This document shows positions 26,773-35,841 of a DNA stretch of 64,000 bases, piece by piece (within the stretch, counting starts at the first letter, position 1; every line of letters begins with the position of its first letter). Position numbers and translations under genes: made by a program. Origin of the DNA: Marinagarivorans sp. (GTDB lineage: Bacteria > Pseudomonadota > Gammaproteobacteria > Pseudomonadales > Cellvibrionaceae); the NCBI GenBank assembly GCA_028281865.1, contig JANQJB010000093.1, positions 91,939 to 155,938 of the forward strand, in the 5' to 3' direction. The notes under the pieces were generated by a model. It was not told where the DNA came from and did no database searches. It was given only the letters and a program-made list of their open reading frames with translations.

Positions 26773-28671
26773 ATGAATCTTATTCCACAGTCCTTCATTG
26801 ATGAATTGCTCAACCGGGTCGACATAGTTGAAGTTGTCGACCAACGGGTGAAACTCAAAAAAACGGGCAAGAATTACAGCGCCTGCTGCCCTTTTCACAA
26901 CGAAAAAACTCCATCGTTTACCGTTAGCCCTGATAAACAGTTTTATTATTGCTTTGGCTGTGGCGCGAGCGGAACAGCAATCGGCTTTGTCATGGAGTTC
27001 GACCGCATTGGTTTTGTCGATGCCGTTAAAAATCTTGCCCGCAACCAGGGCATGGATGTCCCGCAGGAGCAGCGTTCACCGCAGCGCTTAGCGATACATC
27101 AAAACCTTTACAGCATTCTTGAGAATGCAAGTACTTACTATCACAGTCAACTTAATCAACACCCTCAGGGACACAGACCCAAACAATACTTAGCCGAGCG
27201 TGGTCTGAGTGACGCAATTATCGAACAGTTTAAAATCGGCTACGCACCCCCGGGCTGGGACAATTTGTTAACTAAACTCGGGACCACCGAAAAAGCACGT
27301 GACTTGCTGATAGAAAGCGGCCTAATAATAGATAATCCAGAAACCGGCAAACGTTACGACCGTTTTCGTCAACGCATCACCTTTCCGATAATCGATGTAC
27401 GCGGACGCACTATCGGTTTTGGCGGGCGCGTGTTTGAAACCGAGAAAGCCACAGGCCCCTACACCAAAAAAGAAGCGGCCGGCCCAAAGTATCTCAATTC
27501 CCCGGAAACACCCGTGTTCCACAAAGGTCGAGAACTCTACGGACTTTACCAAGCGCGACAGGCAAATCGGCGATTAGAGCGGCTTATCGTCGTTGAAGGA
27601 TACATGGATGTGATTGCGCTCGCACAGTTTGGTATCCAATGCGCGGTTGCAACCCTCGGAACCGCCTGTGGTGAAGACCATTTACGTCTGGCATTTCGCT
27701 TCACCAACACCGTAGTATTCTGTTTTGATGGTGATAACGCAGGCCGCAATGCCGCGAAGCGCGCACTTGAGAACGCACTGCCAGTAATGAAGGACGGCGT
27801 ACATGTAAAATTTTTATTCCTACAGGACGGGCAAGACCCAGATAGCCTTGTACGTACTATCGGCCCAGAACGCTTCCAACAGCAAATGAACTACGCAGTT
27901 CCGCTGGAAGAGTTTCTATTTGACGTTGCGAGTGAAGGCATCGATACGCACACATTGGAAGGCAGGGCCCGGTTGTCCAAAACCGTTGTTCCGCTCATAA
28001 ATAAGCTGCCCACAGGCGTCTATCGCGAATTAATGTTCGACCACCTCGCTAAACGCACCGGTCTAAGTCGCGACGTTTTGCTCGAATTGACCCAACCAAC
28101 GGAACAAGAACACGCATTTAGTGAGCACGAACCACCGCAAAAAAAAGCGGAGCAGGCAAAACCCAGGGCTCCAGAGCCACAACAAGCACGACTGCAACCG
28201 ACCCCCAGTATTTCAAAAAAAACCCGCATAACGCCAGCACGCAATGCCGTGGCAATACTGCTCGATACGCCGGAGATTTTGCAAAATATCAACGACCTCT
28301 CACTGCCTGACGAGCTCGACGGCAACGATATCGCCCAATTGCGCCGCCTAATCCAGTTTGTCCAGGAGCGCCCACATTGCAAGTTAGCGCATATTGCAGG
28401 GTATTGGATTGGTCACTACGGGGCTGAAGCACAAAAGCAGCTTCTCGAACTTGCGGCAACTGAACTACTTTCGTCAGCTAAGAGACAAACGGAGATTGAT
28501 GCGACAAGCGAATTTCAAGACGCATTGACGCGCTTGCGAACCAGCACAAGAAAACGCAGTCGCAGTGAGGAATTAGCGCAATTGCGCTCAATAGACTATA
28601 AAGAAATGTCTGACTCCCAAAAGCAGCGTATGCGTGAACTGCTGACATTGCCCGCGGAAGAGAAACAATAA
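26773..28671 (+). CDS. dnaG: DNA primase
   Basis: A 632-aa primase. The N-terminal zinc ribbon uses Cys39, His42, Cys60 and Cys63 (CPFHNEKTPSF, YYCFGCG). The TOPRIM core contains VVEGYMDV (about 275) and FCFDGDNAGR. A Pro/Gln/Lys-rich linker (about 450-490) separates the core from the C-terminal helicase-binding domain. It makes RNA primers for replication with DnaB. It lies in the conserved block upstream of rpoD. Confidence 0.97.
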   Translation: MNLIPQSFIDELLNRVDIVEVVDQRVKLKKTGKNYSACCPFHNEKTPSFTVSPDKQFYYCFGCGASGTAIGFVMEFDRIGFVDAVKNLARNQGMDVPQEQRSPQRLAIHQNLYSILENASTYYHSQLNQHPQGHRPKQYLAERGLSDAIIEQFKIGYAPPGWDNLLTKLGTTEKARDLLIESGLIIDNPETGKRYDRFRQRITFPIIDVRGRTIGFGGRVFETEKATGPYTKKEAAGPKYLNSPETPVFHKGRELYGLYQARQANRRLERLIVVEGYMDVIALAQFGIQCAVATLGTACGEDHLRLAFRFTNTVVFCFDGDNAGRNAAKRALENALPVMKDGVHVKFLFLQDGQDPDSLVRTIGPERFQQQMNYAVPLEEFLFDVASEGIDTHTLEGRARLSKTVVPLINKLPTGVYRELMFDHLAKRTGLSRDVLLELTQPTEQEHAFSEHEPPQKKAEQAKPRAPEPQQARLQPTPSISKKTRITPARNAVAILLDTPEILQNINDLSLPDELDGNDIAQLRRLIQFVQERPHCKLAHIAGYWIGHYGAEAQKQLLELAATELLSSAKRQTEIDATSEFQDALTRLRTSTRKRSRSEELAQLRSIDYKEMSDSQKQRMRELLTLPAEEKQ

Positions 28672-28806
28672 GGCAAGGCTTGAATTATTAAGCCTTCACC
28701 CCCACGTAAGCAGGTTAACGCAAACCCACAGATCAATGTCTTTGAAATTTCTTCCACGTAAGACAAAAACCTCAATATTCATCTGGCGCCACGTGTTGTC
28801 ACTCGC

Positions 28807-28812
28807 TATAAT
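28807..28812 (+). promoter_or_regulatory. Possible -10 box of an rpoD promoter
   Basis: A perfect TATAAT lies 42 bases before the rpoD ATG in the 182-base dnaG-rpoD gap. No good -35 element is present at 17 bp upstream, so activity would need an activator or another element. The region otherwise shows nothing notable. Confidence 0.35.
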
Positions 28813-28853
28813 GCGCGGCTTTTCTTTTAATTAGGGCATTACGGATAGTCTGA

Positions 28854-30692
28854 ATGAGCGAACACAAGCAATCGCGAATCAAAGAACTTATCAACCGCGG
28901 CCGCGAGCAAGGTTATTTAACCTTCGATGAGGTTAACGACCACCTTCCCGAAGATATTTCCGATCCCGATCAGGTAGAAGATATCATTCAAATGATCAAC
29001 GACATGGGCATTCGTGTTTACGAAGTTGCGCCCGATGCCGATGAACTTTTACTCGCCGACGCCGAACCCAGCACCGATGAGATAGCCGCCGCAGAAGCAG
29101 CGGCCGCACTCGCCGCGGTGGAAACCGAAGCTGGCCGCACAACTGACCCGGTGCGCATGTATATGCGCGAAATGGGTACTGTGGAGTTGCTTACACGCGA
29201 GGGCGAAATCGCGATCGCCAAGCGCATTGAAGAAGGAACGCGTGACCTCATGCACGCGCTCGCATTTTGGCCTGATGCTGTCAAACAAATTGTCGATGAA
29301 TACGACCTGGTTGAAGGTGGCGAACGCCGTTTGAACGACGTGATCAGCGGGTGGCTCGACCCTGTCGACACCGTCGCACCTCCCGCAGAAATCCAAGTTC
29401 CTGAAGCAAAATCTGATGATGATAAAGATGATGACGACGAGGACGAAGACGACGATGACGACGACGATGATGAAATCGGTGGCGTCGACCCCGAGGAAGC
29501 CAGGGTTCGTTTTGGTGAGTTAAAAGAGCAGCTGGAAAAAGCCCAAGTTGCAATCGATAAATACGGCCGCGAGAGCAAACGCTCGATTAAACAAATCGAG
29601 ACACTGGGCGAAATTTTTAAATTCTTCAAGTTGGCACCGCGCCAATTCGATCCACTCTATTCCTATGTACGCGGTGTTCTCGCACGCGTGCGCCAGGGCG
29701 AGCGCGAAATTATGATGCACTGCGTGCGTTATTCGAAAATGCCGCGCAAAACTTTTGTTAAGGAGTTTCCCGGTAACGAAACCAATGAAGAGTGGATTCC
29801 GAATGTTATCAAGAAAAAACGCGACTACTCTGACTCATTGCGACGCTATTCCGAAGAAATTATTCGTTCGCAGCGCAAACTGATTGCCATCGAGGAAGAA
29901 GCAGGCATTCCACTTAGCGCAATTAAAGATATTAATCGTCGCATGTCGATTGGCGAAGCACGTGCCCGCCGCGCTAAAAAAGAGATGGTCGAAGCCAACT
30001 TACGCTTGGTCATTTCCATCGCGAAAAAATACACCAATCGCGGCCTACAGTTCTTAGACCTTATCCAAGAGGGCAATATCGGCTTAATGAAGGCTGTAGA
30101 CAAGTTCGAATACCGCCGCGGCTACAAGTTTTCGACTTACGCCACCTGGTGGATTCGGCAAGCTATTACTCGCTCTATTGCCGACCAAGCGCGCACAATC
30201 CGTATTCCCGTGCATATGATTGAGACTATCAATAAGCTCAATCGCATCTCACGCCAAATGCTCCAAGAAATGGGCCGCGAACCCACACCTGAGGAGTTAG
30301 GCGAACGCATGGAAATGGCGGAAGACAAAGTGCGCAAAGTGCTTAAGATCGCGAAAGAGCCCATTTCGATGGAAACACCCATCGGCGATGACGAAGATTC
30401 GCACCTGGGTGACTTCATCGAAGACGTGGCCATCACCAGTCCAGTGGACTCCGCCACCTCACAAGGTTTGCGTGAAGCTACCCGTTCAGTGCTCGCAGGC
30501 CTTACCGCTCGTGAAGCGAAAGTGTTGCGTATGCGTTTCGGTATCGATATGAATACTGACCACACGCTGGAAGAGGTCGGTAAACAATTTGACGTCACGC
30601 GCGAACGTATCCGACAAATTGAAGCTAAGGCACTGCGTAAACTGCGTCATCCGTCCAGATCAGACCACCTACGTGGCTTCCTCGACGAGTAA
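28854..30692 (+). CDS. rpoD: RNA polymerase sigma factor RpoD (sigma-70)
   Basis: A 612-aa primary sigma factor. Region 1.1 is at the N-terminus, followed by region 1.2 ([22 protein letters not shown]). The non-conserved region contains a nearly pure Asp/Glu tract at about 187-208. Region 2 has [20 protein letters not shown] and [17 protein letters not shown], and region 4.2 has [20 protein letters not shown]. It directs housekeeping transcription. The gene ends in a GC-rich hairpin at 30709-30739. Confidence 0.98.
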   Translation: MSEHKQSRIKELINRGREQGYLTFDEVNDHLPEDISDPDQVEDIIQMINDMGIRVYEVAPDADELLLADAEPSTDEIAAAEAAAALAAVETEAGRTTDPVRMYMREMGTVELLTREGEIAIAKRIEEGTRDLMHALAFWPDAVKQIVDEYDLVEGGERRLNDVISGWLDPVDTVAPPAEIQVPEAKSDDDKDDDDEDEDDDDDDDDEIGGVDPEEARVRFGELKEQLEKAQVAIDKYGRESKRSIKQIETLGEIFKFFKLAPRQFDPLYSYVRGVLARVRQGEREIMMHCVRYSKMPRKTFVKEFPGNETNEEWIPNVIKKKRDYSDSLRRYSEEIIRSQRKLIAIEEEAGIPLSAIKDINRRMSIGEARARRAKKEMVEANLRLVISIAKKYTNRGLQFLDLIQEGNIGLMKAVDKFEYRRGYKFSTYATWWIRQAITRSIADQARTIRIPVHMIETINKLNRISRQMLQEMGREPTPEELGERMEMAEDKVRKVLKIAKEPISMETPIGDDEDSHLGDFIEDVAITSPVDSATSQGLREATRSVLAGLTAREAKVLRMRFGIDMNTDHTLEEVGKQFDVTRERIRQIEAKALRKLRHPSRSDHLRGFLDE

Positions 30693-30708
30693 GAATAACT
30701 AGCAACAC

Positions 30709-30739
30709 AATCGCCGCACATTTATAATGCGCGGCGATT
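30709..30739 (+). terminator. Terminator-like hairpin after rpoD
   Basis: AATCGCCGC (30709-30717) pairs with GCGGCGATT (30731-30739), a 9-bp stem with a 13-base loop and a short T-tail (TTTA). It lies 17 bases after the rpoD stop codon. Confidence 0.65.
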
Positions 30740-30768
30740 TAAAAACCAAAGAAAATATATAAGATTCA

Positions 30769-30807
30769 GGCCTGTAGCTCAGTTGGGTAATTTGCACCGC
30801 AAATTAC
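30769..30807 (+). repeat. Duplicated 5' fragment of the downstream tRNA, joined to a hairpin
   Basis: Bases 30769-30786 (GGCCTGTAGCTCAGTTGG) repeat the first part of the tRNA at 30917-30993, covering most of the acceptor 5' strand, the D stem and part of the D loop. There is no anticodon or T arm, so it is a fragment and not a gene. It is followed at once by a perfect 9-bp hairpin (GTAATTTGC at 30787-30795 with GCAAATTAC at 30799-30807) and then a GC-rich spacer of about 110 bases before the intact tRNA. Confidence 0.8.
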
Positions 30808-30916
30808 GACCGCGAAGCGAGGGGCTATGAAGCGAAGCGCCCCCGAGCGTTGACTCGCGGGCCGGGCGCAACACCATGGATGGGTTAGCAAAAATGGTGA
30901 AACCCAAATAGTTATT

Positions 30917-30993
30917 GGGCCTGTAGCTCAGTTGGTTAGAGCACCCGACTCATAATCGGTAGGTCCTCAGTTCAAGTCTGAGCAGGCCCACCA
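30917..30993 (+). tRNA. tRNA with CAU anticodon (Ile2 or elongator Met)
   Basis: A 77-base cloverleaf. The acceptor stem GGGCCTG pairs with CAGGCCC at 30983-30989, the D arm is GCTCAGTTGGTTAGAGC, the anticodon loop is CTCATAA with CAT at the anticodon position, the T arm is CTCAGTTCAAGTCTGAG, and a CCA end is encoded. A CAU anticodon is shared by elongator tRNA-Met and by tRNA-Ile2, whose C34 is changed to lysidine; sequence alone did not let me decide. It lies downstream of rpoD. Confidence 0.92.
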
Positions 30994-31074
30994 TTATTTT
31001 TCTCCACCCAGATACCGTTCTTTCCAGCATAGCTTGTCCGTTTCAGACACATTATGGCGAACTGGTTCAGATAA

Positions 31075-31200
31075 ATTGTCCGACCCCTAAGGAGCAATCG
31101 AAGCGCGACAGTCTTCGCTGGCAAAGCAGCGACGTAAAGAAAGCTGGACACTTGCCCTCCCCCTGAATCCCTGAATCCCTGAACTAGGGGTAAGGTCAAA
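31075..31200. repeat. Possible remnant of a repetitive/REP-like element with an 8-bp tandem repeat
   Basis: Within the region after the tRNA there are three tandem copies of CCCTGAA(T/C) at 31161-31184, flanked by short G/C-run motifs (GACCCCTA near 31080, TAGGGGTAAGG near 31185). The sequence pattern suggests debris from a mobile or REP-type element. No transposase frame is intact. This is a weak identification. Confidence 0.3.
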
Positions 31201-31242
31201 CCTATTCTGGGAGTATTCTCGCCACAAGGTCAAAGTGTAAAT

Positions 31243-32430
31243 TTAAAACGCAGACAACCCTGTAATTTTCCTTCCCAATATTAACGCGTGTATATCTTGT
31301 GTCCCTTCGTAAGTATTAACCGTTTCCAGGTTGAGCATGTGACGCATAACAGGATATTCTTCTGAAATACCATTGGCGCCAAAAATATCCCGGGCGGTTC
31401 GCGCAATGTCCAGTGACTTTATGCATGAATTGCGTTTTATCATACTGATTGTTTCGGGGCTCAGTTTATTTTTATCTTTTAACCTTCCCGCTTGCAGGCA
31501 AGCTTGTAAGCCGATAAATATTTCGCTTTGCATATCGGCAAGTTTCTTTTGAATAAGTTGTTTTGAGGCCAGTGCTTGGCCAAATTGATGGCGGGTAATC
31601 GCGTAGTCGCGGGCGCATTTCCAACAAGCTTCTGCAGCGCCTAACGCGCCCCAGGCGATACCGAAGCGCGCATTGTTTAAGCAGGACATAGCGGCTGTTA
31701 AACTGTCGGCTTTCTCAAGAGTGTTTTCATTCGGTACAAATACATCTTGCAAAACGATTTCACCTGTTGCTGATGCACGCAAACTAAGTTTGCCGTGTAT
31801 TTTGGGCGCACTTAGTCCTTCCATTTCCTTATCTAGAATAAAGCCTTTTATCGTATTGGCCTTTGCCAATTTTGCCCATACGATAAATACACCTGCTATA
31901 GGTGCATTGGTAATCCACATTTTATTGCCATTTAAAACGTAACCACCGGATACTTTTTTTGCATTGCTGAGCATGCCGCCTGGATCGGAACCGTGATCGG
32001 GTTCTGTCAGGCCAAAACAACCAATTAACTCGCCTGTTGCAAGTTTGGGTAAATATTTTTGTTTTTGTTGTTCATTGCCATAAGCATAGATGGGGTACAT
32101 AACCAAGCTCGATTGTACGCTCATCATTGAGCGATAGGCTGAGTCAATCGCTTCAATTTCTTTAGCAATAAGGCCGTAACTGGTAGCATTTACGCCGGCG
32201 CAGCCAAATCCGTCTATAGTGCTACCAAGCAAGCCTAACTCACCCATTTCTCGAAAAATAGCAGGATCGCTTATTTCATTTCGCGCATGCTGTTTTATAC
32301 GAGGCGCGAGTTTTTCTTGAGCGTATTTTCTAGCTGTATCGCGAATAAAGCGCTCTTCTTCACTAAGCTGCTGCTCAAGCTCAAACGGATCTTCCCAGTT
32401 AAATTTTGGCCAAACGGGTAGGTTTTTCAT
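31243..32430 (-). CDS. gcdH: Glutaryl-CoA dehydrogenase (acyl-CoA dehydrogenase family)
   Basis: A 395-aa flavoprotein closely matching glutaryl-CoA dehydrogenases: [17 protein letters not shown] (FAD/substrate loop), [18 protein letters not shown], and the catalytic Glu in [20 protein letters not shown] near the C-terminus. It oxidises and decarboxylates glutaryl-CoA to crotonyl-CoA, the late step of lysine degradation through aminoadipate. Its start overlaps the stop of the upstream aldehyde dehydrogenase gene (ATGA), so the two are translationally coupled. Confidence 0.93.
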   Translation of the reverse strand: MKNLPVWPKFNWEDPFELEQQLSEEERFIRDTARKYAQEKLAPRIKQHARNEISDPAIFREMGELGLLGSTIDGFGCAGVNATSYGLIAKEIEAIDSAYRSMMSVQSSLVMYPIYAYGNEQQKQKYLPKLATGELIGCFGLTEPDHGSDPGGMLSNAKKVSGGYVLNGNKMWITNAPIAGVFIVWAKLAKANTIKGFILDKEMEGLSAPKIHGKLSLRASATGEIVLQDVFVPNENTLEKADSLTAAMSCLNNARFGIAWGALGAAEACWKCARDYAITRHQFGQALASKQLIQKKLADMQSEIFIGLQACLQAGRLKDKNKLSPETISMIKRNSCIKSLDIARTARDIFGANGISEEYPVMRHMLNLETVNTYEGTQDIHALILGRKITGLSAF

Positions 32431-33926
32431 AAGTCAAACTTAATACCTTGGGCCAAAGGTAAATCTCGGGAATAGTTGGTGGTTGAGGTCATTCGGCGCA
32501 TATAATTTTTCCAGGCATCCGAGCCCGATTCACGTCCACCGCCAGTTTCTTTTTCGCCGCCAAACGCGCCACCGATTTCTGCACCGCTGGTTCCGATATT
32601 AATATTCGCTATCCCACAATCGCTGCCCATTGCGGAAATAAATAATTCGGATTCACGTATATCATTGGTAAAGATTGAAGACGATAAACCTTGTGGCACA
32701 TCATTTTGTAGCGCGACAGCACACTCAAGATCTGTGTAGGGGTAGATATACAATAGGGGCGCAAAGGTTTCAGTTTGTATGGTTTTTTCTGCTTCTGGCA
32801 TTTCGATTAAACAAGGCTCCACATAATACGCATGCTCGAAAGATTCTTGATTCACGCGTTTACCGCCGGTAACTTTGCCACCAACAGCTTCAGCTTTTAA
32901 AATTGCAGCCTGCATTGCGTCATAAGATTGCTTATCTATCAGGGGGCCGACGAGATTATTTTCGTCAAGAGGATTTCCGATTGATATAGACTGATACGCT
33001 TTTTTTAATTTGGAAATAACATCATGATAAATACTTGCATGTAAAAATAGTCTGCGTGTTGTTGTACATCGTTGTCCTGCCGTGCCGACTGCACCAAAAA
33101 CTATTGCGCGGACTGCCATATCGATATCGGCAGAAGGTGCGACAATAACGGCGTTATTACCACCGAGTTCGAGAATGGATTTTCCAAATCGTGAAGCAAC
33201 TGCTGTTCCTACTTTTTTACCCATTGCACAGCTGCCGGTCGCGCTAATTAATGGTACACGACGATCATTAACCAATTGCTCTCCGATAGTTGCATCGCCA
33301 ATAATCACTTGCGATAAATAGTCGGGCGCTTGTTCAAACTGTTTACAGGTGCGGATAAAAAGCTCTTGGCAAACTAATGCTGTTATAGGCGTTTTCTCTG
33401 ACGGTTTCCAAATAATTGAGTTGCCGCAAATAACTGCCAGTGCTGCATTCCATGCCCATACAGCTACCGGAAAATTAAATGCAGAAATAATACCAACGGG
33501 CCCAAGTGGTTGCCATAACTCAAGCATTTTATGGCCCGGGCGTTCGGAAACAATTGTCAGGCCATAAAGCTGCCTTGAAAGGCCTTGTGCAAAATCGCAG
33601 ATATCGATCATTTCCTGCACTTCGCCTAAGCCCTCCTGATAAATTTTTCCACACTCCAAAGTAACCAAGCGACCCAACGCGGCTTTATGTTGCCTTAAGG
33701 TATTACCAAATTGACGAATCAGTTCTCCACGAACAGGGGCTGGGACCAACTTCCAGTTTTGACTTGCCTCAGTCGCGAGCTGTATCACCTCGCTGACTTC
33801 GTGTGTCGAATGGGCTTTCACTGTGGAAATTATTTTTCCATCGATAGGGGACCGCACTTCTAGCTCGCCGCCAGGAAAAGTGTCGACGTCGATGTTCATA
33901 TCTTGCAGTAATTGTTGAAGATGCAT
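32427..33926 (-). CDS. L-aminoadipate-semialdehyde dehydrogenase-like (ALDH7 family)
   Basis: A 499-aa NAD-dependent aldehyde dehydrogenase of the ALDH7/antiquitin type. Visible are the fold motifs [28 protein letters not shown], the catalytic Glu in LELGGNNAV and the catalytic Cys in [13 protein letters not shown]7 enzymes oxidise 2-aminoadipate 6-semialdehyde (in equilibrium with piperideine-6-carboxylate) to 2-aminoadipate, and also other aldehydes. The flanking gcdH and lysine/saccharopine dehydrogenase-like genes support a lysine pathway role. The ATG has a strong GAGGAG site. Confidence 0.92.
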   Translation of the reverse strand: MHLQQLLQDMNIDVDTFPGGELEVRSPIDGKIISTVKAHSTHEVSEVIQLATEASQNWKLVPAPVRGELIRQFGNTLRQHKAALGRLVTLECGKIYQEGLGEVQEMIDICDFAQGLSRQLYGLTIVSERPGHKMLELWQPLGPVGIISAFNFPVAVWAWNAALAVICGNSIIWKPSEKTPITALVCQELFIRTCKQFEQAPDYLSQVIIGDATIGEQLVNDRRVPLISATGSCAMGKKVGTAVASRFGKSILELGGNNAVIVAPSADIDMAVRAIVFGAVGTAGQRCTTTRRLFLHASIYHDVISKLKKAYQSISIGNPLDENNLVGPLIDKQSYDAMQAAILKAEAVGGKVTGGKRVNQESFEHAYYVEPCLIEMPEAEKTIQTETFAPLLYIYPYTDLECAVALQNDVPQGLSSSIFTNDIRESELFISAMGSDCGIANINIGTSGAEIGGAFGGEKETGGGRESGSDAWKNYMRRMTSTTNYSRDLPLAQGIKFDL

Positions 33927-33965
33927 TGTTTTTTACTCCTCGTAAAAATCGCTTCAATTTCATCA

Positions 33966-35096
33966 CTAGGCGATGGCTTGTTGCTGCGCAAGTTCGTTTT
34001 GCTGCATAGCTTCGTTGTAATATCGGCCGAAGCGATTATTGATAAAGTCGCTAAAGGCAATATCCTCCTGGCGTACAAAACCAGTATTGGGTAGTTTATT
34101 TTCGGTGAGCAAGTCGAGTACCGTGCAAATTCCTGCCGCAGTCGTTATCTGAATAGCACTCCAGGTAAGACCAAAAATATTCTGGCTGTAAATTTTATTA
34201 ACGTAGGTTTCTTGTATCAGACTATTGTTTTTCCAACCGCTGACATTGACAAATATCAGCACAACATCCTGAAATGTAATGGGCAAGGCATCTTCCATTA
34301 TTTGTTTAAGTAAGTGTTTGTGATCGCGTAAGCGTAAATCCTGAAGTAACATTTTCATAACGTCGCGATGTCCGGGGTAACGCACGGTACGATAATTTAA
34401 ATTGTTAACTTTTCCTTTTAAGGTTTCACATAAAGTGCCTAAACCACCGGATGTATTAAAGGCCTCGTAATCGATACCATCAAGCGAAAAGGTTTCAAGC
34501 TCTTCCAGCGGCGGCACTGATATAAGTTCACCTTCAACAATGGCATCGCAAGGATTGCAGTATTCATTGATAAGTCCATCGGTGGACCACGTCAGATTGT
34601 ATTTGAGAGCATTAGACGGATATTTGGGGAGTGCACCGACGCGCATATGAACATTTTGTAATTTATCGAATTTTTTTGTCAGCTCATAAGCGGCAATAGT
34701 AATAAACCCCGGCGCTAATCCGCACTGGGGAATAAAAGCAACTTCGGCATTTTCTGCAAGTTTTTTTACGGTATTTGTTGTTGCAACATCTTCGGTTAAA
34801 TCAAGGTAATGCACTTTGGCTTCAGCAGCCGCTTCAGCTACATAACGCGTGAGGTTATAAGGCATTGCACTTAAGACGGCGAATTTCCCTTTAAGAATAT
34901 TCAGCAATGTTGCTTTATCATTGACATCTACTTGATAAGTTTGAATATTAGGATGCCTTGGTATAAGCGAGAGTCGCTCATCACTTTGGTCAATGACAGT
35001 TAGATAGTAATCATTACAGGAAGATATTAGCTTAGATATGATGGATCCAATTTTTCCTGCACCAACTAACACGACACTTTTTTTGGACTTGTTCAT
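33966..35096 (-). CDS. Saccharopine/lysine dehydrogenase-family oxidoreductase (lysine 6-dehydrogenase-like)
   Basis: A 376-aa protein with an N-terminal NAD(P) fold (VVLVGAGKIGSIISKLI, about 8-24) and a C-terminal saccharopine dehydrogenase-like domain (GLAPGFITIAAYELTKKF and FNTSGGLGTLCETLKGKV). Short members of this family include lysine 6-dehydrogenase, which would make piperideine-6-carboxylate, the substrate of the neighbouring ALDH7-type enzyme. Exact substrate (lysine or saccharopine) is not settled by sequence. It is first in the operon, with a GGGAG site before the ATG. Confidence 0.82.
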   Translation of the reverse strand: MNKSKKSVVLVGAGKIGSIISKLISSCNDYYLTVIDQSDERLSLIPRHPNIQTYQVDVNDKATLLNILKGKFAVLSAMPYNLTRYVAEAAAEAKVHYLDLTEDVATTNTVKKLAENAEVAFIPQCGLAPGFITIAAYELTKKFDKLQNVHMRVGALPKYPSNALKYNLTWSTDGLINEYCNPCDAIVEGELISVPPLEELETFSLDGIDYEAFNTSGGLGTLCETLKGKVNNLNYRTVRYPGHRDVMKMLLQDLRLRDHKHLLKQIMEDALPITFQDVVLIFVNVSGWKNNSLIQETYVNKIYSQNIFGLTWSAIQITTAAGICTVLDLLTENKLPNTGFVRQEDIAFSDFINNRFGRYYNEAMQQNELAQQQAIA

Positions 35097-35173
35097 GGCA
35101 CTTCTCCCAAAAACTTTAAGAGATATTTAAAATTTTAGGAGAGTAAAATGTCAGAATAAATGATCAGATACAC

Positions 35174-35179
35174 TATAAT
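35174..35179 (+). promoter_or_regulatory. Possible -10 box for the Lrp-family gene
   Basis: A perfect TATAAT, 41 bases upstream of the preferred ATG. No strong -35 hexamer is visible at the expected distance. It supports the shorter start of the regulator gene. Confidence 0.35.
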
Positions 35180-35219
35180 GATAGTTATTGCTAATCAAAA
35201 TGACGGAAATAACGTTAAA

Positions 35220-35651
35220 ATGATAGTAGATGATACCGATAAGAGCCTTTTGGCTCGCTTGCGAGATAATGGGCGTGCAACGATTGCTGAGCTTGCACGC
35301 GACCTTAATTTATCCCGTTCCACAGTAAAAGACCGTATTGCCAGGCTTGAGCGACGTGGTGTTATCAAAGGTTATTCGCTGGTATTAAGCGAGGAGTTTA
35401 CCAAGGGCTATGTTTCTGCCCATGTGATGGTAAATATGAAGTCAGGAAATTCCACCGAATTAGTGCGTAATTTTCGCCATACAGACCAAATTCGCAAGGC
35501 CTATGCGGTGAGTGGTGTTTACGATTTAATTCTTTTTGTCGAAGCAGAGTCAACCGGAGAATTAGATAACGTGCTTGATAAAATTCGTTCGATGGAAGGG
35601 GTTAAGGATACGTTAACGAGTGTGGTTTTATCGACGAAGTTTGAAAAATAG
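35220..35651 (+). CDS. Lrp/AsnC-family transcriptional regulator
   Basis: A protein of about 143 aa. It has an N-terminal helix-turn-helix (DKSLLARLRDNGRATIAELA then LNLSRSTVKDRIARLERRGVIKGY) and a C-terminal AsnC ligand-binding/dimer domain (VSGVYDLILFVEAES). It is divergent from the lysine/aminoadipate genes, so it probably senses lysine or a related amino acid and controls them; this is inferred. An upstream ATG at 35160 exists, but a TATAAT at 35174-35179 would lie inside that longer frame, so ATG 35220 is preferred. Confidence 0.88.
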   Translation: MIVDDTDKSLLARLRDNGRATIAELARDLNLSRSTVKDRIARLERRGVIKGYSLVLSEEFTKGYVSAHVMVNMKSGNSTELVRNFRHTDQIRKAYAVSGVYDLILFVEAESTGELDNVLDKIRSMEGVKDTLTSVVLSTKFEK

Positions 35652-35841
35652 AATTAACGAAAATAAAAAAGCGTAAAGACTTCATTGAGCGTGTCTATAT
35701 CCTCCACCTCAATTATTGTCTATTCCCAAAAAATGTAAGCAGTACTGACGCCTGGTTAAAATTTACATCTGCAAGAAGAGAGCATACTCTCAGCCCCTAC
35801 TTCTACAGCCAGATTCGATCCCTGTTGTTAATTTGGTTCGT

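Noticed and set aside
29018..29629. 203-codon Ser-rich minus-strand frame opposite rpoD
   Set aside because: It is the antisense of the Asp-rich and Ala-rich coding of rpoD; low-complexity Ser arises from GAC/GAT codons read in reverse.
30972..31199. 75-codon minus-strand frame after the tRNA as a transposase remnant
   Set aside because: The translation has no transposase motif; only short repeat-like sequences in the DNA suggest element debris.
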